A stretch of 64,000 nt of DNA, taken from positions 434,001-498,000 of the forward strand of contig NZ_CP071795.1 in NCBI RefSeq assembly GCF_017498485.1, in the 5' to 3' direction. The position numbers and the translations under genes are program-made. The DNA is from Polaribacter batillariae (GTDB taxonomy: Bacteria > Bacteroidota > Bacteroidia > Flavobacteriales > Flavobacteriaceae). Below, piece after piece: positions 34,169-43,539 of the stretch (its first letter is position 1; each line of letters begins with the position of its first letter). A model generated the notes under the pieces. It was given only the letters and a program-made list of their open reading frames with translations. It had not been told where the DNA came from and did no database searches.

Positions 34169-34752
34169 ACCTCCTTTTTATAACAGAGCAACTCTGTAAT
34201 ATGCAGAATCCTAAAAGAGAAAACCGACAAAGGGTTGCAAATATTGTGTTAGAAAATCGAAATTTCTTTAAAGAATTGGTTGCTATAACTTTTAATGTTA
34301 ATGATAAAGTATCTGTAAAAGCAGCCTGGATTTTAGAGTGGATTTGTACACACCATCAATTAAATTGGATGATTCCGCATTTAGATGAATTTTCTGCAAA
34401 AATAAATACACTACAATTTGATAGTGCTATTAGACCTTGTGCTAAAATTTGTGAACATTTAGCCACTGCTTACTACGCGAAGACCGATAATGATATCAAA
34501 AAAAATCTAACGGCAAAACATATAAATGCCATGGTAGTAACTGGTTTCGATTGGTTAATTACACCTCAAAAAATTGCAGTAAGAGCTTACACCATGAACA
34601 CTTTATATCTTTTTGGGCTAGAAAAAGATTGGATTCATCCAGAATTAAAACATCTAATCGAAACTAAAATTATTCACGAAAGCAAAGGCACAAAAGCACG
34701 TGGAAAACATATTATAAACTTGATAGAAAAACATGAAAAATCACTAAAATAA
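34156..34752 (+). CDS. Helical (HEAT-like) protein preceding purB
   Basis: 198 aa, all-helical. KRENRQRVANIVLENRNFFK and VKAAWILEWICTHHQLNWMI suggest HEAT-like repeats. Homologues next to purB are sometimes named adenylosuccinate lyase by transfer from the neighbour, which is wrong. The GTG at 34156 keeps a first helix (NLLFITEQLC) that homologues have; an ATG at 34201 is the alternative. It ends 46 bases before purB. Confidence 0.7.
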   Translation: MPKTNLLFITEQLCNMQNPKRENRQRVANIVLENRNFFKELVAITFNVNDKVSVKAAWILEWICTHHQLNWMIPHLDEFSAKINTLQFDSAIRPCAKICEHLATAYYAKTDNDIKKNLTAKHINAMVVTGFDWLITPQKIAVRAYTMNTLYLFGLEKDWIHPELKHLIETKIIHESKGTKARGKHIINLIEKHEKSLK

Positions 34753-34767
34753 ATGTCTTTTAATCCT

Positions 34768-34775
34768 TATTTTTG
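34768..34775 (+). promoter_or_regulatory. -7 element of purB
   Basis: TATTTTTG, a full TANNTTTG match, lies 23 bases upstream of the purB ATG. No TTG is visible at the expected distance. Confidence 0.4.
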
Positions 34776-34798
34776 TAGCTTACAATTCAACAAAAAAA

Positions 34799-36142
34799 AT
34801 GAACTTAACACAACTAAATGCCATCTCTCCTATTGATGGACGTTACAGAGGTAAGATAGAAAAATTAGCAAACTATTTTTCTGAAGAAGCATTAATAAAA
34901 TACAGGGTTTTAGTAGAAATAGAATATTTTATTGCGCTTTGCGAAGTGCCTTTGCCACAATTAGCCGATTTTAACACTTCTCTTTTTGAAGAATTAAAAA
35001 ATATTTATAAAAATTTTACTGCTGAAGATGCTCAGAAAATAAAAGACATAGAGAAAATTACAAATCACGATGTAAAAGCAGTTGAATATTTTATCAAAGA
35101 AAAATTTGATGCTTTACATCTGCAAAAATTTAAAGAATTTATACATTTTGGGTTGACTTCCCAAGACATTAACAATACGGCAATTCCACTTTCTATAAAA
35201 GAGGCAATAAACGATGTTTTTGTACCTCAATATTTCGAAGTATTAGAAAAATTGCAAGAATTAGTTATCGAGTGGAAAGACATTTCTATGTTGGCAAGAA
35301 CACATGGACAACCTGCTTCACCAACAAGATTAGGAAAAGAAATCGATGTTTTTGTAGTTCGTTTAAAAGAACAATTTAATTTATTAAACGACATACCAAG
35401 TGCTGCAAAATTTGGTGGAGCAACTGGTAATTACAATGCGCATAAAGTTGCATACCCAAACATCGACTGGAAAGAATTTGGAACTAATTTTGTTCAAGAA
35501 AAGTTAGGTTTACAGCATTCTTTTCCAACAACACAAATAGAACATTACGACCATATGGCTGCCTTGTTTGATACGTTAAAACGTATAAACACCATTATTA
35601 TCGATTTAGATAGAGACTTCTGGACTTATGTTTCTATGGATTATTTTAAACAAAAAATTAAAGCTGGCGAGGTGGGTTCTTCTGCAATGCCACACAAAGT
35701 TAACCCCATTGATTTCGAAAATTCTGAAGGAAATTTAGGCATTGCAAATGCCATTTTCGAACATCTATCTGCAAAATTACCCATTTCTCGTTTGCAACGA
35801 GATTTAACAGATAGTACTGTTTTAAGAAATATTGGAGTTCCTTTTGGGCATACCATTATTGCCTTTACATCTACCTTAAAAGGCTTAAACAAATTATTGT
35901 TAAATAAAGAAAAGTTCGAACAAGATTTAGAAAATAACTGGGCAGTTGTTGCAGAGGCAATTCAAACAATTTTAAGACGTGAGGCATATCCAAACCCTTA
36001 CGAAGCGTTAAAAGGGTTAACCAGAACCAACGAGCAAATTAACCAAAAATCGATCGCTAATTTTATTGATACTTTAGAGGTTTCTAATGAAATTAAAAAA
36101 GAATTAAAAGCAATTACTCCTGCGAATTATACTGGAATATAG
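34799..36142 (+). CDS. purB: Adenylosuccinate lyase
   Basis: 447 aa. It acts twice in purine synthesis: SAICAR to AICAR, and adenylosuccinate to AMP. Signature GSSAMPHKVNPIDFENSEGN carries the flexible loop with the catalytic Ser, and TSQDINNTAIPLS and ARTHGQPASPTRLGKE hold the conserved His and Thr. Complete. The stop codon TAG is directly joined by a heptamer array. Confidence 0.97.
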   Translation: MNLTQLNAISPIDGRYRGKIEKLANYFSEEALIKYRVLVEIEYFIALCEVPLPQLADFNTSLFEELKNIYKNFTAEDAQKIKDIEKITNHDVKAVEYFIKEKFDALHLQKFKEFIHFGLTSQDINNTAIPLSIKEAINDVFVPQYFEVLEKLQELVIEWKDISMLARTHGQPASPTRLGKEIDVFVVRLKEQFNLLNDIPSAAKFGGATGNYNAHKVAYPNIDWKEFGTNFVQEKLGLQHSFPTTQIEHYDHMAALFDTLKRINTIIIDLDRDFWTYVSMDYFKQKIKAGEVGSSAMPHKVNPIDFENSEGNLGIANAIFEHLSAKLPISRLQRDLTDSTVLRNIGVPFGHTIIAFTSTLKGLNKLLLNKEKFEQDLENNWAVVAEAIQTILRREAYPNPYEALKGLTRTNEQINQKSIANFIDTLEVSNEIKKELKAITPANYTGI

Positions 36143-36279
36143 TGGGAAGTTGGAAGTGGGAAGTTGGAAGTTGGGAGTTGGGAGTTGGGAGTTGGGAGTT
36201 GGAAATAATTTGTAAAAATAAGAAGAATGATTTGTAAAAAAAGTTTTAAATGTTGGAAGTTGGAAGTTAAAAGTTGGAG
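36141..36279. repeat. Two heptamer arrays (AGTTGGG/AGTTGGA units)
   Basis: Nine 7-base units at 36141-36203 (AGTGGGA, AGTTGGA, AGTTGGG) begin inside the purB stop codon. After 48 bases a second run of four units (GTTGGAA, GTTGGAA, GTTAAAA, GTTGGAG) lies at 36252-36279, just before the lipoprotein reading frame becomes recognisable. Confidence 0.88.
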
Positions 36280-36283
36280 GCTT

Positions 36284-36715
36284 GTGCGCAATCTTCAATC
36301 TTTAATCTTTATATTTCTTGCTTCATTCTTTATTCTTTCTGCCTGCAAATCAGAAATTGAAAACAATTCCGATAAATTTAAAAAAGGAATTTTTGAAATT
36401 CCTGCTGGCCAAGGTTATGGAAAAACCATAATCACAAGAATAGACAGTCTTCAAATTGAAGAATACGATAAAATTATAAGCATTTCTAACGATTCTACTT
36501 CCACAGAAAAAAAAGTAAAACACATAGATACTTTGTACATTAAATGGAAAAATAATTTCTTTTATACATTAAGAATGAAATCTCCTAAAAAAGAGATCGA
36601 TAAAGACCCTATTTTTGTACAAATTACAAAAGTTACAGATACTTCTTACAATTTTACTGCTAAAATAGGGTTCAGTAAATTTAAACAAGATGGTACCGTT
36701 TATAAAGTAAAATAA
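36284..36715 (+). CDS. Predicted lipoprotein, unknown function
   Basis: About 143 aa from the GTG at 36284; the frame is open back to an ATG at 36227. The part before 36284 consists of heptamer repeat (WKLEVKSW), which is not signal-like, so I prefer the GTG. Then a signal peptide with lipobox LSAC follows (SLIFIFLASFFILSACKS). The rest is polar and beta-rich (FEIPAGQGYGKTIITRIDSL). I do not recognise it. It lies one base before the TerC gene ATG. Confidence 0.6.
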   Translation: MRNLQSLIFIFLASFFILSACKSEIENNSDKFKKGIFEIPAGQGYGKTIITRIDSLQIEEYDKIISISNDSTSTEKKVKHIDTLYIKWKNNFFYTLRMKSPKKEIDKDPIFVQITKVTDTSYNFTAKIGFSKFKQDGTVYKVK

Positions 36716-36716
36716 C

Positions 36717-37484
36717 ATGGAAATATTTGCACATGCAGATACGTGGGTTGCACTGTTAACCTTAACTTTTTTAGAAATAATATTAGGTATCGATAATATT
36801 ATTTTTATTTCGATTTCTGCCAATAAATTGCCCGAAAATCAAATAAAAAAAGCCACTATTTTAGGGTTGGCTTTGGCAATGGTTACCCGAATTCTACTAC
36901 TTTTTGGGGTTTCTTATTTAATTGCTTTAAAAGACCCTTTTTTAAAAATTGATACAGGTTGGTTTAAAGCAGGTTTCACAGGGCAAAGCATTATCTTATT
37001 TCTTGGAGGGCTTTTTCTTTTGTATAAAAGTACCAAAGAAATTAGAGAAAAAATGGAAGGCACCAACGAAGATGAAGTCTTAAAAACTCCTAAAAAAATC
37101 TCTTTTACAAACGTTATTATTCAAATTATATTAATTGATATTGTTTTTTCTTTCGATAGTATATTAACAGCTGTTGGAATGACAAATGGTGTAAATGGTG
37201 CCCTAACAATTATGGTTATTGCTGTAATTGTTTCTATTTTAATTATGATGATTTTTGCAAACCCAATTAGTAGTTTTGTAAATAGAAACCCAACCATACA
37301 AATGTTGGCACTGTCTTTTTTAATTTTAATTGGTTTTATGTTAATTACAGAAGGGGCGCATTTATCGCATACCGAAATTTTTAACAAAACTGTAGGAGCG
37401 ATTCCTAAAGGATATTTGTACTTTGCGATCGCATTTTCGTTAGGGGTAGAAATGCTAAATTTAAGAATTAGAAAAAAAAAGTAA
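36717..37484 (+). CDS. TerC-family membrane protein
   Basis: 255 aa, about seven membrane helices. TFLEIILGIDNIIFISISAN and VIIQIILIDIVFSFDSILTA carry the conserved acidic residues in helices of the TerC family, implicated in metal ion (manganese) export and in tellurium resistance. The two conserved Asp in GIDN and FSFDS are present. Substrate is inferred. Starts 1 base after the lipoprotein gene. Confidence 0.88.
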   Translation: MEIFAHADTWVALLTLTFLEIILGIDNIIFISISANKLPENQIKKATILGLALAMVTRILLLFGVSYLIALKDPFLKIDTGWFKAGFTGQSIILFLGGLFLLYKSTKEIREKMEGTNEDEVLKTPKKISFTNVIIQIILIDIVFSFDSILTAVGMTNGVNGALTIMVIAVIVSILIMMIFANPISSFVNRNPTIQMLALSFLILIGFMLITEGAHLSHTEIFNKTVGAIPKGYLYFAIAFSLGVEMLNLRIRKKK

Positions 37485-37485
37485 A

Positions 37486-37803
37486 TTGTTTAAAAAACTA
37501 GTTAGCATCTTTTTTATTTTTCTATTATTGTTACCAGCAACAATAGAAATTTTGCACGACTTAGAAGAACACGAACATATAGTTTGTACTTCTGTTGGCG
37601 AGCAACATATACATAAAAAGGATTTAAGTTGCGACGAATTTCATAAGCAATTAACTGTTTTTTCTTCTGAAATTGCATCTAATTACGATGTAATTCCACC
37701 ACATTATTACAAAACGACGTTTATCGATAAACCTCAAATTACTTCAGAAGTTTATCATCCTAAAAACTGGTCTAGAGGTCCACCAATTTTACTGTTTAAA
37801 TAG
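37486..37803 (+). CDS. His-rich small exported protein preceding a TonB receptor
   Basis: 105 aa from a TTG start one base after terC. An N-terminal signal (LVSIFFIFLLLLPATIEIL) is followed by His/Cys-rich segments, LEEHEHIVCTSVGEQHIHKK and CDEFHKQL. Small proteins of this kind precede metal-type TonB receptors in Bacteroidota and probably bind a metal ion such as zinc or copper. It lies 141 bases upstream of the receptor gene. Metal role is inferred from the His residues and the neighbour. Confidence 0.65.
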   Translation: MFKKLVSIFFIFLLLLPATIEILHDLEEHEHIVCTSVGEQHIHKKDLSCDEFHKQLTVFSSEIASNYDVIPPHYYKTTFIDKPQITSEVYHPKNWSRGPPILLFK

Positions 37804-37811
37804 AAAATCTT

Positions 37812-37832
37812 AAAAAGAAACAGTCTCTTTTT
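37812..37832 (+). terminator. Weak terminator hairpin
   Basis: AAAAAGA, a 7-base loop and TCTTTTT lie just after the His-rich gene. The stem is short and A/T-only apart from one G-C pair, so the call is tentative. A second palindrome (AAACGTT with AACGTTT) follows at about 37858-37892. Confidence 0.4.
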
Positions 37833-37944
37833 GTGCATTACTAGAAATCAAAAAAAAAACGTTTGAAATCTAGTAAGCAAAAGAACGTTTATTGTTTTTT
37901 TTAGAAATTAAGACATTTCAATAAAATTAGTAAAACAAAAATCA

Positions 37945-40164
37945 ATGAAAACATTTATAAAACTGCTATTTTTTATAGCGATATACTCTGTGAATGCTCA
38001 AAATAGTATTTCAGGAAAAATTACAGATTCAAATAATAATCCGCTTTTTGGTGTAGAAGTTTATGCTTCAGAAATACACAAAGGCACAACCTCTAAAATA
38101 GATGGAACTTATGTTATTAACAATATTCCTAATGGAAAAATAAATGTAACTTTTACTTATTTAGGTTTTAAAACCGCTACCAAATTAGTAATTGTTAGTA
38201 ACAATAGTATCGATTTAAACATCACTTTAAAGGAAACACCTTTCGAATTAGATGAAATTATCATTTCTACTCCTTTTAACAAACTACAGTCAGAAAATGT
38301 AATGAAAGTAGAAAAATTCTCTGCAAAAGAGATGCAAAAAATGGGTTCTACAACACTTTCCGAAGGAATTACAAATATTGCTGGAGTATCTCAAATATCT
38401 ACAGGAACCTCTATTGGAAAACCTGTAATTAGAGGTTTAAGCGGTAATAGAGTTGTTGTATATACACAAGGCACACGTCTAGAAAATCAACAATTTGGTG
38501 GTGAGCATGGCTTAGGCATTAATGGAGAAGGAATTGGAAGTGTAGAAGTTATTAAAGGGCCTGCCTCTTTATTATATGGTTCTGATGCTTTGGGTGGTGT
38601 TTTATATTTAAATCCAGAAAAATTTGCATCAGCAAACGAGCATTCTTTTTTATTCAATCAAAAATATTTTAGCAATACTTTAGGAAGTAGCAGTTCTATT
38701 GCAGGAAAAGTTTCATCAGAAAGTTGGAAATTTTTAGCCAGAGGAACGTATGCATTTCATTCTGATTATAAAATTCCTACCAACCAAAGAGTAACCAACA
38801 CTCGTTTTAAAGAAAAAGATTTAAAAGCGGGCATTGGATATTCTAAAAATAATTTTACATCAGAATTACGTTATAACTTCAACAACTCTAAACTAGGTTT
38901 GCCTGAAGACGGAATTCAGGCACAATCTACTTCCTTAAACCTTTTAGAACCTTTTCAAGTGATCGACAATCATGTGTTAAGTTCTCACAATCATTTCTTT
39001 TTTGGAGAATCTAAATTAGACATCGATTTAGGATATACGTTTAACGACAGACAAGAGTTTGAAGAAAATGAAAATGAAGCCGCTCTAAGAATGAAGTTAA
39101 AAACTTATACGTATAATGTAAAATATCACTTCCCAAAAATTGGAGATATAGAAATTTTATCTGGGGTGCAAGGTTTGCATCAAACCAATACAAATTTTGG
39201 TGAAGAATTATTGATTCCAGATGCAAAAATAAATGATATTGGTGTTTTTACAACGGCTAATTATGTGTGGAATAATAGTACTTTACAAGCTGGGGTTCGT
39301 TTCGATAATAGAAATATAAATACTAAAAAACATGAAGTTACAGATGATGATGATAATCTTCGCATTTTTGATGCTGTAGATAAATCTTACAATAGTTTTA
39401 CAGCTTCTTTAGGTTTTAAAACAATTTTATTAGAGAATCTTACAACAAGAATTAATCTTGCAACGGGTTTTAGAGCTCCAAATTTAGCCGAATTAACTTC
39501 TAATGGTGTTCACGAAGGTACTAATAGATTCGAAAAAGGAAATAATAATTTAAAAAATGAAAAAAATGCACAAATTGACCTTTCTTTAGAATATAAAACG
39601 GAACATTTTGAGTTGTTTGCAAACGGTTTTTACAATCATTTAAACGATTATATTTTTATAACTCCTACTGGTGAAGTTGAAGATGAGAACCCTGTTTACA
39701 ACTATGTGCAAGAAGATTCTAAATTATATGGAGGTGAGTTTGGCTTTCATTTACACCCACATCCTTTAGATTGGTTACACCTAGAAAGTACTTTTGAAAT
39801 GGTTACAGGAAAACAAAAAAATGGAAATTATTTGCCATTAGTACCTGCCAATACATGGAAAAATACACTTAGAACAGAATTTAATGTAAGCCAATGGCTA
39901 CAACAAGCTTATGCTTTTGCTAGTTTGCAAAGTACATTTGCACAAAATAATGTTAGTAATTTCGAGACCAAAACACCTAGTTACAATTTACTAAATTTAG
40001 GTTTTGGTGGCGATATTATTTTAGGGAAAACAAAACTCTCTACTTCTCTTTCTGTAAACAATTTATTAGATAAAAAATACATTAACCATTTATCTCGTTT
40101 AAAAGCAGATGGTATTTTTAACCAAGGTAGAAATATTGTTTTAGGGGTTAATTTTGCAATTTAA
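37945..40164 (+). CDS. TonB-dependent receptor with CarboxypepD_reg domain
   Basis: 739 aa. Signal peptide (ending NAQ), then a CarboxypepD_reg-like domain (ISGKITDSNNNPLFGVEVYA, residues 22-105), a plug (IAGVSQISTGTSIGKPVIRG, GSVEVIKGPASLLYGSDALGG) and a barrel ending in the aromatic INHLSRLKADGIFNQGRNIV. The plug motifs resemble CirA/metal receptors. With the His-rich protein upstream, uptake of a metal ion or metallophore is likely. Confidence 0.9.
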   Translation: MKTFIKLLFFIAIYSVNAQNSISGKITDSNNNPLFGVEVYASEIHKGTTSKIDGTYVINNIPNGKINVTFTYLGFKTATKLVIVSNNSIDLNITLKETPFELDEIIISTPFNKLQSENVMKVEKFSAKEMQKMGSTTLSEGITNIAGVSQISTGTSIGKPVIRGLSGNRVVVYTQGTRLENQQFGGEHGLGINGEGIGSVEVIKGPASLLYGSDALGGVLYLNPEKFASANEHSFLFNQKYFSNTLGSSSSIAGKVSSESWKFLARGTYAFHSDYKIPTNQRVTNTRFKEKDLKAGIGYSKNNFTSELRYNFNNSKLGLPEDGIQAQSTSLNLLEPFQVIDNHVLSSHNHFFFGESKLDIDLGYTFNDRQEFEENENEAALRMKLKTYTYNVKYHFPKIGDIEILSGVQGLHQTNTNFGEELLIPDAKINDIGVFTTANYVWNNSTLQAGVRFDNRNINTKKHEVTDDDDNLRIFDAVDKSYNSFTASLGFKTILLENLTTRINLATGFRAPNLAELTSNGVHEGTNRFEKGNNNLKNEKNAQIDLSLEYKTEHFELFANGFYNHLNDYIFITPTGEVEDENPVYNYVQEDSKLYGGEFGFHLHPHPLDWLHLESTFEMVTGKQKNGNYLPLVPANTWKNTLRTEFNVSQWLQQAYAFASLQSTFAQNNVSNFETKTPSYNLLNLGFGGDIILGKTKLSTSLSVNNLLDKKYINHLSRLKADGIFNQGRNIVLGVNFAI

Positions 40165-40183
40165 AATCGTAAATAAAATTGAT

Positions 40184-40216
40184 AAAAAAGTGTTACTTAA
40201 TCGTAACACTTTTTTT
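40184..40216 (+). terminator. Terminator after the TonB receptor gene
   Basis: AAAAAAGTGTTAC, loop TTAATC, GTAACACTTTTTTT. Perfect 7-base G/C-containing core with a T-run. Confidence 0.92.
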
Positions 40217-40262
40217 ATTTTTGTTAAAAATAAACTGTGCTGTTTTAGATCTTTTGTAGTGA

Positions 40263-40292
40263 TAAAAATGCTCAACTTCTAAAGCATTTTTA
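40263..40292 (+). promoter_or_regulatory. Hairpin abutting the start codon of the next gene
   Basis: TAAAAATGCT (40263-40272) and AGCATTTTTA (40283-40292) are perfect arms with a 10-base loop; the last arm base is the A of the ATG at 40292. In mRNA the stem would hold the initiation region. Function is inferred. Confidence 0.45.
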
Positions 40293-41056
40293 TGTCGAAA
40301 TTACCCAAAAAAAATCAATTTATAGATTTATCAGATTATGGGAGACCAATTGCTAAAATTATTGCAAACTCTTTAAAATCTACCTCGTTTACACCAATAC
40401 ACGTAACCATTGCATTTGTAATTTCGGGGTTATTTGGAATTTACTGTATGGTAGAAGGTTACTATTGGTTAGCGGCTTTTTTCTTAATTTTTAAATCTAT
40501 TTTAGATGCTGCAGATGGCGAACTTGCCAGAGTAAAAGAAACCCCTTCTTACACAGGACGTTTTTTAGATTCTGTTTCAGATATTATTTTAAACTTTATA
40601 ATTTTTATAGCACTTTGGCAATCGACAGCTGTGAGTATTTGGTGGGCTTTACTCGCTTTTTTTGGAATGCAATTACAAGGTACTTTATATAATTACTATT
40701 ATGTAATTTTAAGAAATCGTTTTAAAGGCGACACCACAAGCCGAATTTTCGAAGACTCTACGCCTATTGCTTTAAAAGGAGAAAAACAAAAACACGTAAA
40801 TACGCTGTATTTTATTTACAAAGCTTTGTATGGTATTTTTGATGAAATTATTTATGCTTTAGACAGAAATGCACCTAAAGGAAAGCCTTTTTCGAATTGG
40901 TTAATGTCTTTAATTTCTACTTTTGGTTTAGGATTTCAATTATTAATAATTAGTCTCTTTTTAGTTTTAGGACTCAAAGAAGTAATTATTCCGTTTTTTA
41001 TTGGATATTCTAGTATGATTTTCGTTTTTATATACCTTCGTAAGGTGTTTTATTAA
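40292..41056 (+). CDS. CDP-alcohol phosphatidyltransferase family protein
   Basis: 254 aa, about six membrane helices. The signature D(x)2DG(x)2AR(x)8G(x)3D(x)3D is exactly met by DAADGELARVKETPSYTGRF followed by LDSVSD, so the enzyme should be active. Members join a CDP-linked lipid or alcohol with a second alcohol; the acceptor here is unknown. The 3' end overlaps the convergent MFS gene by 4 bases. Confidence 0.9.
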   Translation: MSKLPKKNQFIDLSDYGRPIAKIIANSLKSTSFTPIHVTIAFVISGLFGIYCMVEGYYWLAAFFLIFKSILDAADGELARVKETPSYTGRFLDSVSDIILNFIIFIALWQSTAVSIWWALLAFFGMQLQGTLYNYYYVILRNRFKGDTTSRIFEDSTPIALKGEKQKHVNTLYFIYKALYGIFDEIIYALDRNAPKGKPFSNWLMSLISTFGLGFQLLIISLFLVLGLKEVIIPFFIGYSSMIFVFIYLRKVFY

Positions 41057-42432
41057 TGCACATATTCTGTTTTTTTTAACCTACTTAAAACAATAAAAGA
41101 AGCTACAAAAAATAAGGCTAAAGAAAGTACGCTCCATTGCATAGATTCTGTTAAATAAATTAAAAAGCCAAACACAAAAGTTCCTAAAACAATGGCTATT
41201 TTTTCTGTAACATCGTAAAAACTAAAATACGTAGCATTGTCGTATGTTTTTGGTAATAACTTAGAATATGTAGAGCGTGTTAAAGATTGTATTGCTCCTA
41301 AAACCAAGCCTAAAAGACCTCCCAAACAGTAAAAGTAAATCGCTACATTTGGCAAGTTTTTTTCTAGCATAAAAGCGCTAAAACAAACTAAAATCCAAAT
41401 TAATACTGTAATTTTTAAGGCTTTAAAATTTCCGTATTTTTCAGAAATATTGGTAAAAATTTTAGCTCCAAAAATTGCAACAATTTGTATTAACAAAACC
41501 GTTATAATTAAATTCATTGTATCTAAATTTAATTCTGATTTTCCAAAAATTGTAGCCAATAGAATAATGGTTTGTACACCAACACTTAGCAAGAAAAAAG
41601 CAACTAAAAAGTTTCTTAAGGTTGGGTAATTTTTAAGTTCAATCCACACTTTTTTTAATTCCTTAAAGCCTTTCCAAATATAGTCTTTCTCTGGTTTTCT
41701 GTTATGTATATTATTAGGGAGTTTTTTAAATGTAATTTGTGCAAAACCAACCCACCATAAACCAACCATTACAAAAGAAATACGCATTGCTTTTAAGGAA
41801 GCAGTATTTTTAGCATTTTCTAAAGCAGTAGCAATTTCTGCTTCGGTTCCGTTTGCTAAAATAGTATTAGAAATACTTAAATCGAAACCAAAAGTATTAG
41901 GTGCTAAAATCATCGCCAAACAAAATATTAGCAATATTACAGAACCTACATAACCATAAATAAAACCTTTTGCACTTGCAGCATCTTGCTGATGTGGGTG
42001 TGCAACTTCTGGCAAATAAGAATTATAAAAAACAATACTCGACCAAAAACCAATACTGGCCAAGACTGTACAAATAATTCCAATCCAAGCCGTATTTATA
42101 TCTTTAAAAAAAAACATACCCATTACAGAAAGACCTCCTAGCCAGCAAAAAAACTTCATAAATTTTAGTTTATTTCCTGTATAATCTGCAATTGCAGATA
42201 AAATTGGCGACATAAATGCAACTATTAAAAAAGAAAAAGACAATGCGTAACTGTACAAGGTATCTGCATATTCCCATTTCATTCCTAAAAAGAGAACCGT
42301 TTTTCCATCGGTAATTGCACTATAAAACAAGGGAAAAACTGCTGTACTAATTACTAAAGAATATACTGAATTTGCCCAATCGTAAAATGCCCAAGCGCTT
42401 ATTAATTTTTTGTCCCCTATTTTTAATTTCAT
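41053..42432 (-). CDS. MFS transporter of the UMF1/Atg22 type
   Basis: 459 aa with 12 membrane helices. The N-terminal ISAWAFYDWANSVYSLVISTA is a hallmark of the UMF1 (vacuole effluxer Atg22-like) branch of the MFS. Substrate unknown; Atg22 homologues move amino acids, but that is not shown for the bacterial branch. Two convergent neighbours overlap at 41053-41056. Likely co-transcribed with or just after the M48 gene upstream. Confidence 0.87.
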   Translation of the reverse strand: MKLKIGDKKLISAWAFYDWANSVYSLVISTAVFPLFYSAITDGKTVLFLGMKWEYADTLYSYALSFSFLIVAFMSPILSAIADYTGNKLKFMKFFCWLGGLSVMGMFFFKDINTAWIGIICTVLASIGFWSSIVFYNSYLPEVAHPHQQDAASAKGFIYGYVGSVILLIFCLAMILAPNTFGFDLSISNTILANGTEAEIATALENAKNTASLKAMRISFVMVGLWWVGFAQITFKKLPNNIHNRKPEKDYIWKGFKELKKVWIELKNYPTLRNFLVAFFLLSVGVQTIILLATIFGKSELNLDTMNLIITVLLIQIVAIFGAKIFTNISEKYGNFKALKITVLIWILVCFSAFMLEKNLPNVAIYFYCLGGLLGLVLGAIQSLTRSTYSKLLPKTYDNATYFSFYDVTEKIAIVLGTFVFGFLIYLTESMQWSVLSLALFFVASFIVLSRLKKTEYVH

Positions 42433-42441
42433 AATTATATA

Positions 42442-42475
42442 AAAAAATGCCGTTCAATTTTTTTTTTTGAACGGC
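42442..42475 (-). terminator. Hairpin between the M48 gene and the MFS gene
   Basis: GCCGTTCAA (42449-42457) and TTGAACGGC (42467-42475), with a T-run on the minus-strand side at 42442-42448. It would end M48 transcripts just before the MFS gene. Confidence 0.8.
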
Positions 42476-42499
42476 GTACAATATAGGAAAAGTTTTCTT

Positions 42500-43324
42500 T
42501 TATTTTCTTATTGCAGAGTTTCCTGTTCTATTAAATTTTTCTGCATATTTTCTTGCAGTTGGTAAATAGGTTCTTAAATCTTTAATTCTAGAGGCGTTTG
42601 ATGGGTGTGTACTTAAAATTTCTGGTTGCGATTTCCCTCCAGATCTTTGGCTCATTCTTACCCAAACTTCTGCAGCTTCTGTTCCATCATAACCAGCCAT
42701 AATCATAAATACCAAACCTAACCTATCTGCTTCTTGCTCGTGAGTTCTACTAAATTTTAGCATTCCTAAACCAGAACCTATTCCAAAAGCAGTGTTCCAA
42801 ATTTGTTGTGTTTTTGGGTCTTTACCAGAAGTACCTAAAGCTACTGCCAAGCCTCCTATTTGCTGTAATTGTCCTTGAGACATTCTTTCTTGACCATGTT
42901 TTGCAAATGCGTGCGCAACCTCGTGCCCCATTACTGCAGCTACCCCATCTTCGTTTGCGCAAATTGGCATTATTCCTGTGTAAAAAACTACTTTCCCTCC
43001 AGGCATACACCAAGCATTTACGGTTTTATCTTCAATTAAATTAAATTCCCATCTGTAAGCATTTGCTTCTTCTACCATGTTATTAGCTCTCATAAAACGA
43101 TCTACGGCTGCAGAAATGTTTTTACCAACCCTTTTTACTTGATTGGTCATTTCTCTATTGTTAGAGATTTTATTTTCAGCTAAAAAACCTTTGTATTGTG
43201 CAAAACTTGCAGGCAAAACTTGCGCATCACTTACAAAATTAATTCTGTTTCGTCCAGTAATAGGTACTTTAGAACATTCTGTAAATAAAAACACAGTTAG
43301 TAATAAAATTGCTATTTTTTTCAT
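42500..43324 (-). CDS. M48-family metallopeptidase, lipoprotein
   Basis: 274 aa. Signal peptide with lipobox TEC (Cys about 17). The zinc site is GHEVAHAFAKHG and the third ligand lies in EQEADRLGLVFM. Related to the periplasmic chaperone-protease BepA/LoiP type and Ste24. TPITGRNRINFVSDAQVLPAS at the N-terminus is typical. Probably works in outer-membrane quality control. Confidence 0.92.
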   Translation of the reverse strand: MKKIAILLLTVFLFTECSKVPITGRNRINFVSDAQVLPASFAQYKGFLAENKISNNREMTNQVKRVGKNISAAVDRFMRANNMVEEANAYRWEFNLIEDKTVNAWCMPGGKVVFYTGIMPICANEDGVAAVMGHEVAHAFAKHGQERMSQGQLQQIGGLAVALGTSGKDPKTQQIWNTAFGIGSGLGMLKFSRTHEQEADRLGLVFMIMAGYDGTEAAEVWVRMSQRSGGKSQPEILSTHPSNASRIKDLRTYLPTARKYAEKFNRTGNSAIRK

Positions 43325-43539
43325 CTTTATCTATTTTTAGTTTTTAACAGTGGCAATTTATTCATTTTTTAGTAAAATAATGAACTCCTTTAGAAATTAA
43401 ACCCTCTTATTTAAATTTTCTGCTATTATTTATGATTAAATTTGTTAGTTTTCAATAAAAAATTCGTCCGATTACATGTAGTTTTATTGAAATATAGCTT
43501 TAAAAGCTGATTTTAAAAATAAGAAAATTAAAATACATT

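Noticed and set aside
34156..34752. Second adenylosuccinate lyase
   Set aside because: The sequence is all-helical without the lyase signature; the name comes from its neighbour purB.
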